From contig NZ_LR594662.1 in assembly GCF_901827175.1 (NCBI RefSeq), positions 2,604,001-2,668,000 on the forward strand: DNA of 64,000 nt, read 5' to 3'. Both the position numbers and the translations under genes were made by a program. Below, one piece after another: positions 18,199 to 27,065 of this stretch. The notes under the pieces were generated by a model. It worked only from the letters and a program-made list of their open reading frames with translations. It was not told the DNA's origin and made no database searches. The first letter of the stretch is position 1, and each line of letters starts with the position of its first letter. Source of the DNA: Variovorax sp. RA8 (GTDB taxonomy: Bacteria; Pseudomonadota; Gammaproteobacteria; Burkholderiales; Burkholderiaceae_C).

Positions 18199-19530
18199 AT
18201 GCTGGCGCGACGCCTTGGAGAATTTGCTGCCGGCGTGGACGCCGCCGCGTTGCCGAGCACTGTCGTCGATGCCGTCAAGCTGCGCGTTCTCGACACCCTG
18301 GGTGCGGGGCTCGCGGGCATGGCGCTGGGCCATCATCGCGTGCTCGATCCGGTGCTGGAGTCGGCCGGAAGCATCCGGGTCTGGGGCGAGGCGGCCACGC
18401 GCTCGGCGCGCGAGGCGGCACTGGTCAACTGCTTCGCGACGCATTCGACCTACCTCGAGGACGGCTCACGCTTCACCGGCGGCCATCCTTCGTCGGTGGT
18501 CGTGCCGGTGGTGCTCGCAGATGCGCAGCAGCGCAACGCAGCCGGGACGGAGATGATGGCCGCCGTGCTCGCCGGCTACGAAATCTTTCTCCGGCTGGGC
18601 CGCGCGATCTATCCCGCCTGCGTGCAGCGCGGGTTCCAGAGCACCGCGGTGCTTGGCGCCGTGTCGTCTGCCGCTGCCATCGCGCGGCTGCGCCGTCTCT
18701 CGCCGGCCCAATGCGGCGATGCGATCGCGATCGCTGCGAACCTCGGCATCGGGCTGAAGGAAGCATTGAAGAGCTCGGCCACGCAGCCGCTCCAGGTCGC
18801 GCGCACCTGCGAAGGCGGCATGGTGGCCGCCGCATTGGCCGAGGCCGGATGCCAGGGAGCCCCGCTCGTGCTCGAAAACGGCTTCCTGCCCGCCTTCGGC
18901 CCCGGCGCCGATGCGGCGGCCGTCACCGCGGGGCTCGGCAGCGAGCTGCGCATCGGCGAGACCTATCTGAAGCGCCATGCAGGCTGCCGCGGCAACCATG
19001 CGCCGCTCGATGCGGCCCTGGAACTGATCTCGGCCGAAGGGCTGAGCGCCGGCGACGTGCGCCACCTCACGGTCGCAGTCGACAGCGTGACCCGCGCCGC
19101 CGCCATCGAGCCGCCGCTGAACGGCGATCAGGCGCAGTTCAGCATCGGGTTCTCGGTCGCGTTGGCCTTCGTCGACGGCGACGCGCCGATCTTCAGCTAT
19201 ACGGACGCGCGGCTCGCCGATGCCGCGATCCGCGCGATGATGGCGCGCGTCGAGGTGCGCATCGACCCTGCACTCGACGCCCGCTATCCCGCGGAGCGCG
19301 GCGCGTGGGTCGAGGCGGAACTCGCCTCGGGCCGGCGCGTGCGGCGTGCTGTAGCCAATGCGCGGGGCGAGCCCGAATGGCCGCTGTCCCGGCAGGACGT
19401 CGAGCGGAAGTTCCTTGCCCTCGCGGCGCCGCGCCTCGGCGAGCGAGCCCACGCGCTGCGCGAGGCGATCGGGCGCATGGAGCACACGGACGGCGCATCG
19501 ATCGCCGCACTTCTCGCCCCCGCCAACTGA
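18199..19530 (+). CDS. MmgE/PrpD-family protein 3
   Basis: This 443-aa MmgE/PrpD superfamily protein starts MLARRLGEFAAGVDAAALP; the 15 in-frame codons upstream overlap the TctC gene. It contains LRVLDTLGAGLAGMALG, NCFATHSTYLEDGSRFTGGHPSS and KRHAGCRGNHAPLDAAL. Where family members usually have the HxxELDD motif it reads HSTYLEDGS, so this copy is the most divergent in the active-site loop. Tight spacing to the preceding receptor gene (2 bases) implies coupled expression. Confidence 0.86.
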   Translation: MLARRLGEFAAGVDAAALPSTVVDAVKLRVLDTLGAGLAGMALGHHRVLDPVLESAGSIRVWGEAATRSAREAALVNCFATHSTYLEDGSRFTGGHPSSVVVPVVLADAQQRNAAGTEMMAAVLAGYEIFLRLGRAIYPACVQRGFQSTAVLGAVSSAAAIARLRRLSPAQCGDAIAIAANLGIGLKEALKSSATQPLQVARTCEGGMVAAALAEAGCQGAPLVLENGFLPAFGPGADAAAVTAGLGSELRIGETYLKRHAGCRGNHAPLDAALELISAEGLSAGDVRHLTVAVDSVTRAAAIEPPLNGDQAQFSIGFSVALAFVDGDAPIFSYTDARLADAAIRAMMARVEVRIDPALDARYPAERGAWVEAELASGRRVRRAVANARGEPEWPLSRQDVERKFLALAAPRLGERAHALREAIGRMEHTDGASIAALLAPAN

Positions 19531-19555
19531 TTTCAACATGCAGAAGGACCACTTG

Positions 19556-20560
19556 ATGACCACGACTTCGATCCCTCGCCCGGCCGCCAGGCGCCGGCTG
19601 CTCGGCGCGGCCGCGCTCGGCGCCTTGATGCTGGCCACGCCAGGCGGCTTCGCGCTCGCGCAGGACTATCCGAGCCGGCCGATCAACCTGATCGTCGGCT
19701 TTCCGCCCGGCGGATCGAACGACATCGTCGCGCGCATCCTCGCGCCCCGCCTGGGCGATGCGCTCGGCGTGCCGGTGGTGGTCGTCAACAAGCCGGGGAG
19801 CAATGCGCTGATCGGCACCGAGTTCGTCGCCCGCGCCGCGCCCGATGGCTACACCATCACGCTGGCGAGCGCGAGCCCGCTGGTCATCAGCCCGAGCACC
19901 TACGCCAAGATGCCCTTCGACGCCTTGAACGACCTGGTCGGCATCACGACCGTCGCGAACACGCCGGAGCTGGTGGCGGTGCATCCGTCGGTCCAGGCCA
20001 GGACCCTGCAGGAGCTGATCGCGCTGTCGAAAACCCGCGAGGTCACACTCTCGTCGTCGGGCAACGGCGGGCTGCCGCACCTCGCGATCGAGCTGCTGCG
20101 CACGGCCACCAAGGGCAAGATCCTGCACGTGCCCTACAAGGGCGCGGGGCCGGCGGTCACCGACACGGTCGGCGGGCATGTCGATGGCGTCATCATGGAT
20201 TTGCCGGCGCTGCAGACCATGGTGCTCGATGGCCGCCTGCGCCCCATCGCCATCACCAACAAGGCGCGCGCGCCCTCGCTGCCCGATACGCCCACGTCGG
20301 TGGAGCAAGGCGTGCCGAGCCTGCTGGCCTTCAACTGGTTCGCCGTGATGGCGCCGGCCAAGACGCCGAAGCCGATCGTCGACAAGCTGTATGCCGCGCT
20401 GGTCAAGGTCGCGCATTCGCCGGAGGTGAAGGAGGCGATGGTCAAGGTCGGCGTCGAGCCGCTGACGCATCCGTCGCCCGAGGCCTTCGCCGTCTTCATG
20501 CGCGAGGAGACCGCGCGCTGGGGCAAGGTGGCGCGCGACTCCGGCGCCAAGGCCGATTGA
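19556..20560 (+). CDS. Bug/TctC-family periplasmic solute receptor (cluster copy 3)
   Basis: This 334-aa exported receptor has a long basic leader (RPAARRRLLGAAALGALML) before the cleavage region ALAQ, then DYPSRPINLIVGFPPGGSNDIV. The ATG at 19556 is preceded by AGAAGGA at good spacing; an ATG at 19538 six codons earlier lacks one. A fourth PrpD gene follows 25 bases later, forming the third TctC-PrpD pair. Confidence 0.92.
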   Translation: MTTTSIPRPAARRRLLGAAALGALMLATPGGFALAQDYPSRPINLIVGFPPGGSNDIVARILAPRLGDALGVPVVVVNKPGSNALIGTEFVARAAPDGYTITLASASPLVISPSTYAKMPFDALNDLVGITTVANTPELVAVHPSVQARTLQELIALSKTREVTLSSSGNGGLPHLAIELLRTATKGKILHVPYKGAGPAVTDTVGGHVDGVIMDLPALQTMVLDGRLRPIAITNKARAPSLPDTPTSVEQGVPSLLAFNWFAVMAPAKTPKPIVDKLYAALVKVAHSPEVKEAMVKVGVEPLTHPSPEAFAVFMREETARWGKVARDSGAKAD

Positions 20561-20585
20561 CATCGAGAAGAGAGAGAAGACGCCC

Positions 20586-22016
20586 ATGGACGACCTGAAC
20601 GCCTGGAAGTCGCTCGCCCGCGAGCACCGCGGCATCACGCTGGCATTGGCCGAGTTCGTCTCGTCGCTCCGGGCCGAGGCGGTGCCCGATGCGACGCGGC
20701 AGGTGTTGGCCAAGGCCGTGGTCGATGCCATCGGCTGCGGGCTCTACGGCCTCACCACGCCCTGGGGCCGCACCATGAGCGCCTTTGCGGGTGAGCAGGG
20801 CGGGCCGGCCGAGGCCGGGCTCTGGGGCGCGGGACAGCGGGTCAGCGTCGGCCACAGCGTGCTGGCCGGCGGCACCGCGATCCACAGCTTCGATTTCGAC
20901 GACCACAGCCGCGCGAAGATCCATCCGGGTGCGATCGTCGTGCCGGTCGCGCTGGCGCTGGGCGAACGCGAGAGCGCGCCAGGCAGCGTCGTGCTGGCCG
21001 CCATCGCGGCGGGCTACGAGACGATGAACCGCGTCAGCCTGGCGGCCAATCCCGGTCGTGCGCGGATGCGGGGCTGGCATCTCACCGGCACCTGCGGCAC
21101 CTTCGCGGCGGCGGCCACTGCCTGCGTGATCCTCGGCCTCGATGCCGGGACCACGGCAAGCGCGCTCGGCCTCGCGGGCACGCAGTCGGCGGGCCTTTGG
21201 GCATTCACGGCCGACGGCTCGATGAGCAAGCGCATGCACCCGGGACGGGCGGCGCAGGATGGCGTCACGGCGGCGCTGCTGGCGGCGCGAGGCTTCGAAG
21301 GGCCTCGGTACATCCTCGAAGCGGAGGACGGAGGTTTTCTGTTCGCGATGTCCGATGCGCCGAGGCCCGGGCGCATCACCGAGGGGCTCGGGAGCACCTG
21401 GCATTCCGACGCGACTTGCTTCAAGCCGCACGCCTGCTGCGGCAGCAATCATGCCTGCGTCGATGCAGCGATCGACATCATGCGCGAGCACCGGCTGGGC
21501 ATCGACGACGTCGATCGCGTGGTCGCGGGCATCGCGAGCGTGGTGCAGACACAGACCGGCTTCGACTACCAGGCCGATTCCGTGCTCAACGCGCAGATGA
21601 GCCTGCGCTACAACATTGCGGTGGCGATGTGCGACGGCCAGGCCTTGCTCGAGCAGTTCACGCCCGAGCGCATCGTAGAGCCGCGCACGGTCGCGCTGGC
21701 GCAGCGTGTGGAGATCGAGATCGATCCCGAGATCGATCGGGCGTATCCCGAGATCTATGGCGGTCGCGTCACCGTCGTCACGCGCGGCGGGCAAACCATC
21801 AGCCGGCGCGTCGACTATTCGCGCGGCATGCCCGAGAACCCGATGGCGCACGAGGAGATCGAGCGCAAGTTCATGTCGCTGGCCACCGTTGCGGTGGGCG
21901 CCGCGCGCGCGGGCGAGATTCTTCGCCTCGCCAACGGTGTCTTCGCTGCCGGCTCGGTGACGCCACTCAATGCCATGCTGACCGCATCGACGATCGCCGA
22001 AGTGCGGCACGCATGA
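20586..22016 (+). CDS. MmgE/PrpD-family protein 4
   Basis: This 476-aa MmgE/PrpD superfamily protein has VVDAIGCGLYGLTTPWGRTM, AIHSFDFDDHSRAKIHPGAIVVP, MSKRMHPGRAAQDGVTAAL and KPHACCGSNHACVDAAI. The FDFDDHSRAKIHPG loop corresponds to the substrate pocket of the family. It has an AGAAGAGAGAGAAG-type ribosome site. It is the last PrpD of the cluster and is followed after 91 bases by the aldo/keto reductase. Confidence 0.88.
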   Translation: MDDLNAWKSLAREHRGITLALAEFVSSLRAEAVPDATRQVLAKAVVDAIGCGLYGLTTPWGRTMSAFAGEQGGPAEAGLWGAGQRVSVGHSVLAGGTAIHSFDFDDHSRAKIHPGAIVVPVALALGERESAPGSVVLAAIAAGYETMNRVSLAANPGRARMRGWHLTGTCGTFAAAATACVILGLDAGTTASALGLAGTQSAGLWAFTADGSMSKRMHPGRAAQDGVTAALLAARGFEGPRYILEAEDGGFLFAMSDAPRPGRITEGLGSTWHSDATCFKPHACCGSNHACVDAAIDIMREHRLGIDDVDRVVAGIASVVQTQTGFDYQADSVLNAQMSLRYNIAVAMCDGQALLEQFTPERIVEPRTVALAQRVEIEIDPEIDRAYPEIYGGRVTVVTRGGQTISRRVDYSRGMPENPMAHEEIERKFMSLATVAVGAARAGEILRLANGVFAAGSVTPLNAMLTASTIAEVRHA

Positions 22017-22107
22017 GCCTTGCCTGGCGGTTCCGAAGTGACTCCAATGAACACCCGCGCTGGAGCAGCGTGGTTAACATGAAGGGCCGAATTTCGGAGA
22101 ACTGCAC

Positions 22108-22974
22108 ATGACCCGGCCTGACACCCTCGAGATCCCCACCGGCGGCCGGCTTCCCGTGCTCGGCCTGGGCACCTGGCACCTCGGCGAGGACCCCGCCCAG
22201 CGGCGCGCGGAAGTCGCCGCGGTGCGCTCGGCCATGGCGATGGGCTACCGCCTCATCGACACGGCCGAGATGTACGGCGAGGGCGGTGCCGAGGAAGTGG
22301 TGGGCCAGGCCATCGCGGAGGCGCTGCGCGCCGGCGACGTGGCGCGCGAGCAGCTGTTCGTCGTCAGCAAGGTGTATCCGCACAACGCCAGCCGCACGGG
22401 AACGCCGGCCGCCTGCGCGCGCAGTTTGGCGCGGCTCGGGCTGGATCGCATCGACCTCTATCTGCTGCACTGGCGCGGCGAGCATCCGCTCTCCGAAACC
22501 TGCGAGGCAATGCGTCAACTCGTGGCCGAAGGCCGCATCGCGCACTGGGGCGTCAGCAACTTCGACACCGATGACATGGAAGAGCTGGCCACGGTATGTG
22601 GCGAGCCGCTGGACTGCGCGGCGAACCAGGTCTACTACTCGATGAGCGAGCGCGGTCCGGAGTTCAGCCTGCTGCCGTGGCAACGCCAGCGCGGCATGCC
22701 GATGATGGCCTACAGCCCGATCGACCAGGGCGCGTTGGCGAGCGACGCGGCACTCCAGAAGATGGCCCGGCGGCTGGGCGTGACAGCGGCACAGCTCGCA
22801 CTCGCCTGGGTGATCGCGCAGCCCGGCGTGGTTGCCATCCCGAAGGCCGTGCGCGAAGCGCATTTGCGCGAGAACCTGGCTGCCGCTGACCTGGAGCTGA
22901 GCGCGGACGACCTTGCGGAGATCGACCGCTTGCATCCGCCGCCGCGGCGCAAGAAGCCGCTGGCGATGATCTGA
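22108..22974 (+). CDS. Aldo/keto reductase
   Basis: This 288-aa NADPH-dependent reductase has the complete AKR tetrad: Asp and Tyr in YRLIDTAEMYGEGG, Lys in FVVSKVYP and His in YLLHWRGEHP. GVSNFDTDDMEEL and AIPKAVREAHLRENLAA (cofactor site) are also present. It is closest in look to E. coli YeaE/DkgA-type enzymes. It ends the PrpD/lactonase cluster on the same strand and would reduce an aldehyde or ketone intermediate there. A separate promoter in the 91-base gap is possible. It converges on the permease gene. Confidence 0.9.
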   Translation: MTRPDTLEIPTGGRLPVLGLGTWHLGEDPAQRRAEVAAVRSAMAMGYRLIDTAEMYGEGGAEEVVGQAIAEALRAGDVAREQLFVVSKVYPHNASRTGTPAACARSLARLGLDRIDLYLLHWRGEHPLSETCEAMRQLVAEGRIAHWGVSNFDTDDMEELATVCGEPLDCAANQVYYSMSERGPEFSLLPWQRQRGMPMMAYSPIDQGALASDAALQKMARRLGVTAAQLALAWVIAQPGVVAIPKAVREAHLRENLAAADLELSADDLAEIDRLHPPPRRKKPLAMI

Positions 22975-23016
22975 AGAAGCCTGGGCGCTTTGCGAACCCG
23001 CGGCATTCACCCCTCG

Positions 23017-24501
23017 TCAATGCGCCTCGGCCTGCTTGGCCGCAGCAATCACCGCGCCTTCGTCGTGCTTCGCGCCATTGAGGAACAGGTTCAGCAGCAC
23101 CGCCGAAATCGAGGCCAGCAAAATGCCGGACTCCACCAGCGAGTGGATCGCGTGCGGCATCCATTGCTTGAAGTTGGGCGCGATCAGCGGAATCATGCCG
23201 ATGCCGATCGACACCGCGACGATCATCGCGTTGTGGCGGTTGCCCTTGAAATCCACCCCCGAGAGGATGCGGATGCCGGTGGCCGCGACCATGCCGAACA
23301 TCACCAGGCCCGCGCCGCCCAGCACCACCGTGGGCAGTGATTCGACCAGCGCCGCCATCTTGGGCAGCAGGCCCAGCACGATCAGGATCACGCCGCCGGC
23401 CACGCAGACGAAGCGGCTCTTGATGCCGGTGACCGCCACCAGCCCGACGTTCTGCGAGAAGCTCGTGTAGGGGAAGGTGTTGAACACGCCGCCGATCAGC
23501 GTGCCCAGGCCGTCGGTGCGCAGGCCGCGCGCCAGGTCCTTCTGGCCGATGCTGCGGCCGGTCATCTCGCCGAGCGCGAGGAACATGCCGGTGGACTCGA
23601 TCATCACCACGATCATGATCAACGTCATGGTGAGGATGAGGATCGGGTCGAACTGCGGCATGCCGAAGTGGAAGGGCAGCACCACGTCGACCCAGGCGGC
23701 CTTGCCGACCTTCTCGAAAGTCATGAAGCCGAAGACCGTGGCGACCACCGCGCCGATCACGATGCCCAGCAGCACCGAGATGTTGGCGACGAAGCCCTTC
23801 GCGTACTTGACGATCACCAGGATCGACACGAGCACCAGCGCAGCGATGCCCAGGCCGCCCAGATCGGCGTACTTGGGGTTCGGGACCGACGGCACGATGG
23901 CCAGCCCCTTGGGGATCGGCGGCACCGAACTGCCGGGCGAGGTGACCTCGGCCAGCCACTTGGCGTAGACGGGGTCGACCAGCGCCGGCGCCGTCGGGCC
24001 CACGGGATTGCCGAAGATCCAGTTGATGCCCACGCGCATCAGGCTGATGCCGATCACCGCGATGATGGTCCCGGTCACCACCGGCGGAAAGAAGCGCAGC
24101 ATGCGCGAGACCAGCGGCGCGATCAGGATCGAGATCACGCCCGCGCCGATGATGGCGCCGAACAGCAGCTGTGCGCCGTTCTGGCCCGGGTTGGCGTTGG
24201 CGATCGCGACCATGGGCGCGACCGAGGCGAAGGTCACGCCCATCATCACCGGCAGCTTGATGCCGAACCACTGCGTGGCGCCCAGCGCCTGGATGAGCGT
24301 CGCGATGCCGCAGCAGAACAGGTCGGCCGAGATCAGCAGCGCGACCTCGTCGGGGCTGAGCTTGAGCGCGCGGCCGACGATCAGCGGCACGGCCACCGCG
24401 CCGGCGTACATCACCAGGACGTGCTGCAGGCCGAGGGCGGTGAGCTTGCCGGCGGGCAGGCGCTCGTCGACGGGGTGGACGGAGGAAGAGGAAGCAGTCA
24501 T
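23017..24501 (-). CDS. NCS2-family xanthine/urate permease
   Basis: This 494-aa inner-membrane nucleobase:cation symporter (NAT/NCS2) has about 12-14 hydrophobic segments. It shows LGLQHVLVMYAGAVAVPLIVG at the N terminus and the NAT signature SQNVGLVAVTGIKSRFV. The neighbouring GLLPKMAALVESLPTVVLGGAG also fits xanthine and uric acid carriers. A TGTATACA palindrome 75 bases upstream links it to the purine genes at 32-41 kb. An AGGAG site precedes the ATG. Confidence 0.88.
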   Translation of the reverse strand: MTASSSSVHPVDERLPAGKLTALGLQHVLVMYAGAVAVPLIVGRALKLSPDEVALLISADLFCCGIATLIQALGATQWFGIKLPVMMGVTFASVAPMVAIANANPGQNGAQLLFGAIIGAGVISILIAPLVSRMLRFFPPVVTGTIIAVIGISLMRVGINWIFGNPVGPTAPALVDPVYAKWLAEVTSPGSSVPPIPKGLAIVPSVPNPKYADLGGLGIAALVLVSILVIVKYAKGFVANISVLLGIVIGAVVATVFGFMTFEKVGKAAWVDVVLPFHFGMPQFDPILILTMTLIMIVVMIESTGMFLALGEMTGRSIGQKDLARGLRTDGLGTLIGGVFNTFPYTSFSQNVGLVAVTGIKSRFVCVAGGVILIVLGLLPKMAALVESLPTVVLGGAGLVMFGMVAATGIRILSGVDFKGNRHNAMIVAVSIGIGMIPLIAPNFKQWMPHAIHSLVESGILLASISAVLLNLFLNGAKHDEGAVIAAAKQAEAH

Positions 24502-24576
24502 GCAGAGGCTCCTGGCGCGGATGGCGAAGGGGCGAGCCGGCCGGGTGTCGATGGCTCACAGGTGTGTACGCCAAAC

Positions 24577-24584
24577 TGTATACA
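24577..24584. promoter_or_regulatory. Candidate GntR operator core TGTATACA upstream of the xanthine/urate permease
   Basis: This perfect 8-bp palindrome in AACTGTATACAAAC lies 75 bases upstream of the permease ATG. It shares its core with the longer palindromes at 36954-36967 and 38794-38805 that flank other purine genes. The outer positions match less well than those two sites. Confidence 0.5.
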
Positions 24585-24665
24585 AACTATGAACGCGACT
24601 GTATGGCGGAAAACCCGAGCCCTTGGGCGTTCGCTTTTCGTCTCGCGAGGCGGCGGCGAACACCT

Positions 24666-25577
24666 TCAGATCGACAGCGAGCCCAGCCGCTCCACCACCA
24701 TGTCATGCAGCCCCCGCGCGGCCGCCGACAGGCTGCCCTCGCGCCGCTGCACCAGGTAGATGCGCCGCGTGAGCTGCGGCAGCGGCAGCGGCCGGATGGC
24801 GATCGTCTCTCGCCTGAACTGGTAGAGGGTGAGCGTGGGCACCACGCTGATACCGAGGCCCGCCTCGACCATGCCCATCACGGTGGCCAGTTGCTCGACC
24901 TCCAGCACGGTGTTCATCGCCAAAGGGTGGAGCGCGACCTCGAGCGCCTGCCGTACGCTGCTGTTGCGCGTCATGTGGATGAAGGAGAAGGGCTGCAGCT
25001 TGCGCAGCGTGAGCCGGGGCTCGGTCGCGAGCGGATGGTCGGCGCGGCACACCAGGTGGAAGCGGTCGGTGCACAGCACGCGCATGCGCAACTCCGCGCT
25101 GTCGGCTGCGCGGCTGCCTGCGGCGGCCAGCGCGAAGTCGGCCTGGCCCCCGCGCACGAGGTCGATGCAGGCGTCCGACAACTGGTCGCTCAGCTGGAGC
25201 TCGATGCCGGGCCATTGCGCGTGAAAGTCCGAGAACAGCGTGGGCAGCCAGCCGGCGGCCAGCGAGGGCAGGGCGGCAACGTGCACGCGGCCCTTGCGCC
25301 GCTCCACATGGTCGCCGAGATCGCCGATGGCGCGCTCGATATCGGCCAGCAGCCGCCGCGCCGAGGCTTCGAACAGGCGGCCCTCGGGCGTGAGCTGCAC
25401 GCTGCGCGTGCTGCGGTCGAACAGCCTCGCGCCCACCTCCTGCTCCAGCGCGCGGATCAGCGTGCTGAAGGCCGGCTGCGAGAGATGGCAGGCCTGGGCG
25501 GCGCGCGTGAAGTTGGGTAGGTCGACCAGCGCGACGAAAGCGCGCAGCTGGCGGGTAGAGAGCTCCGTGGCGGCCAC
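24666..25577 (-). CDS. LysR-family regulator, divergent from the AtuA-like operon
   Basis: This LysR-type regulator starts at about the GTG at 25577 (303 aa). The winged helix reads STRQLRAFVALVDLPNFTRAAQACHLSQPAFSTLIRALE, followed by an effector-binding domain. GGAGG lies 8 bases before the GTG; an ATG at 25592 and a TTG at 25616 are in frame but lack ribosome sites. It faces the AtuA-like pair and TctC at 25683-28508, whose control is its likely role. Confidence 0.88.
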   Translation of the reverse strand: MAATELSTRQLRAFVALVDLPNFTRAAQACHLSQPAFSTLIRALEQEVGARLFDRSTRSVQLTPEGRLFEASARRLLADIERAIGDLGDHVERRKGRVHVAALPSLAAGWLPTLFSDFHAQWPGIELQLSDQLSDACIDLVRGGQADFALAAAGSRAADSAELRMRVLCTDRFHLVCRADHPLATEPRLTLRKLQPFSFIHMTRNSSVRQALEVALHPLAMNTVLEVEQLATVMGMVEAGLGISVVPTLTLYQFRRETIAIRPLPLPQLTRRIYLVQRREGSLSAAARGLHDMVVERLGSLSI

Positions 25578-25590
25578 GATCCGTTCCTCC
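25575..25590 (-). promoter_or_regulatory. Ribosome site selecting a GTG start for the LysR gene
   Basis: GGAGG (complement of 25586-25590) is 8 bases from the GTG at 25577-25575. It is the only strong Shine-Dalgarno near the possible starts of this gene. Confidence 0.45.
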
Positions 25591-25615
25591 ATTGATCTGA
25601 AAATCGAATGAGCCA

Positions 25616-25639
25616 ATCCGAAGTTTCAATTTTACGGAT
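25616..25639. promoter_or_regulatory. Candidate LysR operator ATCCG-N14-CGGAT
   Basis: Perfect 5-bp inverted arms ATCCG (25616-25620) and CGGAT (25635-25639) flank an AT-rich centre, in the 105-base divergent region between the LysR gene and the AtuA-like operon. The size is right for a LysR site; support is positional only. Confidence 0.38.
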
Positions 25640-25682
25640 GACTGTGGAAGGCCTACAGTCGCTGTCACAACACGAGACACGC

Positions 25683-27065
25683 ATGAGTTCATCGCCTGCA
25701 TCCTCCCTGCTGATCGGCTGCGCCGCGGGCTTCTCCGGCGACCGCACCGACGCCGCCGGCGCCGTGGTGGACACCCTCGTCGCCCGGCTCGCCGGCGGCC
25801 CCGCGGGCCAGCGGGGTTTCCTCATCTTCGAGACGCTGGCCGAGCGCACGCTGGCCCTGGCCCAGCTGCGCCGCCGCGCCGATCCCGAAGCGGGCTACGA
25901 GCCGCTGCTGGACGCCATGCTGCGCCCGGTGCTGGCGCGCTGCCTTGCGCATGGCATCCGCATCGTCAGCAACTTCGGCGCCGCCAACCCGCGCGCGGCG
26001 GCGCGCCGCATCGCCCGCCTGGCCCGTGAGCTCGGCGCACCGGCACCGCGCATCGCGGTGGTGGAGGGCGACGATCTCTCGGGCTCCTCGCATCGCGCCT
26101 TGTTGCGCGAGCAACTGGGCGCGGCGATGGACGGGATGCGCGTGGTCAGCGCCAACGCCTACATCGGCGCGGAACCGATCGCCGCCGCGCTCGATGCCGG
26201 CGCGCAGATCGTGGTCTGCGGGCGCGTGGCCGATCCCTCGCTCACCGTCGGGCCGGCGATGTCGCATTTCGGCTGGCGCGCCGACGACTGGGAGCGCCTC
26301 GGCCGCGCCACGATGGCCGGCCATCTGCTCGAATGCGGCGCGCAGGTCTGCGGCGGCTACTTCGCCGACCCGGGCTACAAGGATGTGCCGGGACTGGATT
26401 CGATCGGCTTTCCGATCGCCGAGATCGACGCCGATGGCGGCTGCACGCTCGGCAAGGCCGAGGGCACCGGCGGCTTCGTGAGCGAAGCCACGGTGAAGGA
26501 GCAACTGCTCTACGAGGTGCACGACCCGGCCGCCTATCTCACGCCCGACGTGGTGGCCGACATCGCCGAGGCCGAGGTACGCGCTGCCGGTGCGGATCGC
26601 GTCACGCTGTCCGGCGTGCGCGGCCATGCGCGGCCCGCGCACTACAAGGTCAACGTCTGCCACGAAGGCGGCTGGCTGGCCGAGGGCGAGATCTCCTATG
26701 CCGGCGCACGCGCCGAGGCCCGGGCCCGGCTCGCGGCCGACATCCTGCGCAGCCGTCTCGCGGGGCTGCAATTGCGCGTCGACCTGATCGGCGCCATCAG
26801 CATCCTGGCCGACGACGGCGGCCGTGCGATGGCGGCCACGCCCGCGGGCGACGCACGCGACGTGCGATTGCGCGTGGCGGCGGTGCACGACGAGCGCGCG
26901 CAGGCCGAGCGCCTGACGCGCGAGGTGATGGCGCTCTACACCTGCGGCCCGGCCGGCGGCGGCGGCGTGCGCACCGCGCTCACGCCGCGCCTCAACATCC
27001 GCTCGTGCCTGCTGCCGCGCGAGCAGGTGCCGGTGCGCTTCGAGATGCTGGAGGTTGCCTTATGA
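25683..27065 (+). CDS. AtuA-like protein, DUF1446 domain
   Basis: This 460-aa protein matches the N-terminal (DUF1446) portion of AtuA, a protein of acyclic terpene utilisation in Pseudomonas whose biochemical role is unclear. Visible segments are LLIGCAAGFSGDRTDAAGAVVDTL, RIVSNFGAANPRAAARRIARL, VSANAYIGAEPIAAALDAGAQIVVCGRVADPSL and HLLECGAQVCGGYF. Its stop overlaps the next ATG (ATGA), and the next gene supplies the C-terminal AtuA domain. An in-frame ATG at 25608 lies within the putative operator, so 25683 is preferred. Confidence 0.82.
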   Translation: MSSSPASSLLIGCAAGFSGDRTDAAGAVVDTLVARLAGGPAGQRGFLIFETLAERTLALAQLRRRADPEAGYEPLLDAMLRPVLARCLAHGIRIVSNFGAANPRAAARRIARLARELGAPAPRIAVVEGDDLSGSSHRALLREQLGAAMDGMRVVSANAYIGAEPIAAALDAGAQIVVCGRVADPSLTVGPAMSHFGWRADDWERLGRATMAGHLLECGAQVCGGYFADPGYKDVPGLDSIGFPIAEIDADGGCTLGKAEGTGGFVSEATVKEQLLYEVHDPAAYLTPDVVADIAEAEVRAAGADRVTLSGVRGHARPAHYKVNVCHEGGWLAEGEISYAGARAEARARLAADILRSRLAGLQLRVDLIGAISILADDGGRAMAATPAGDARDVRLRVAAVHDERAQAERLTREVMALYTCGPAGGGGVRTALTPRLNIRSCLLPREQVPVRFEMLEVAL

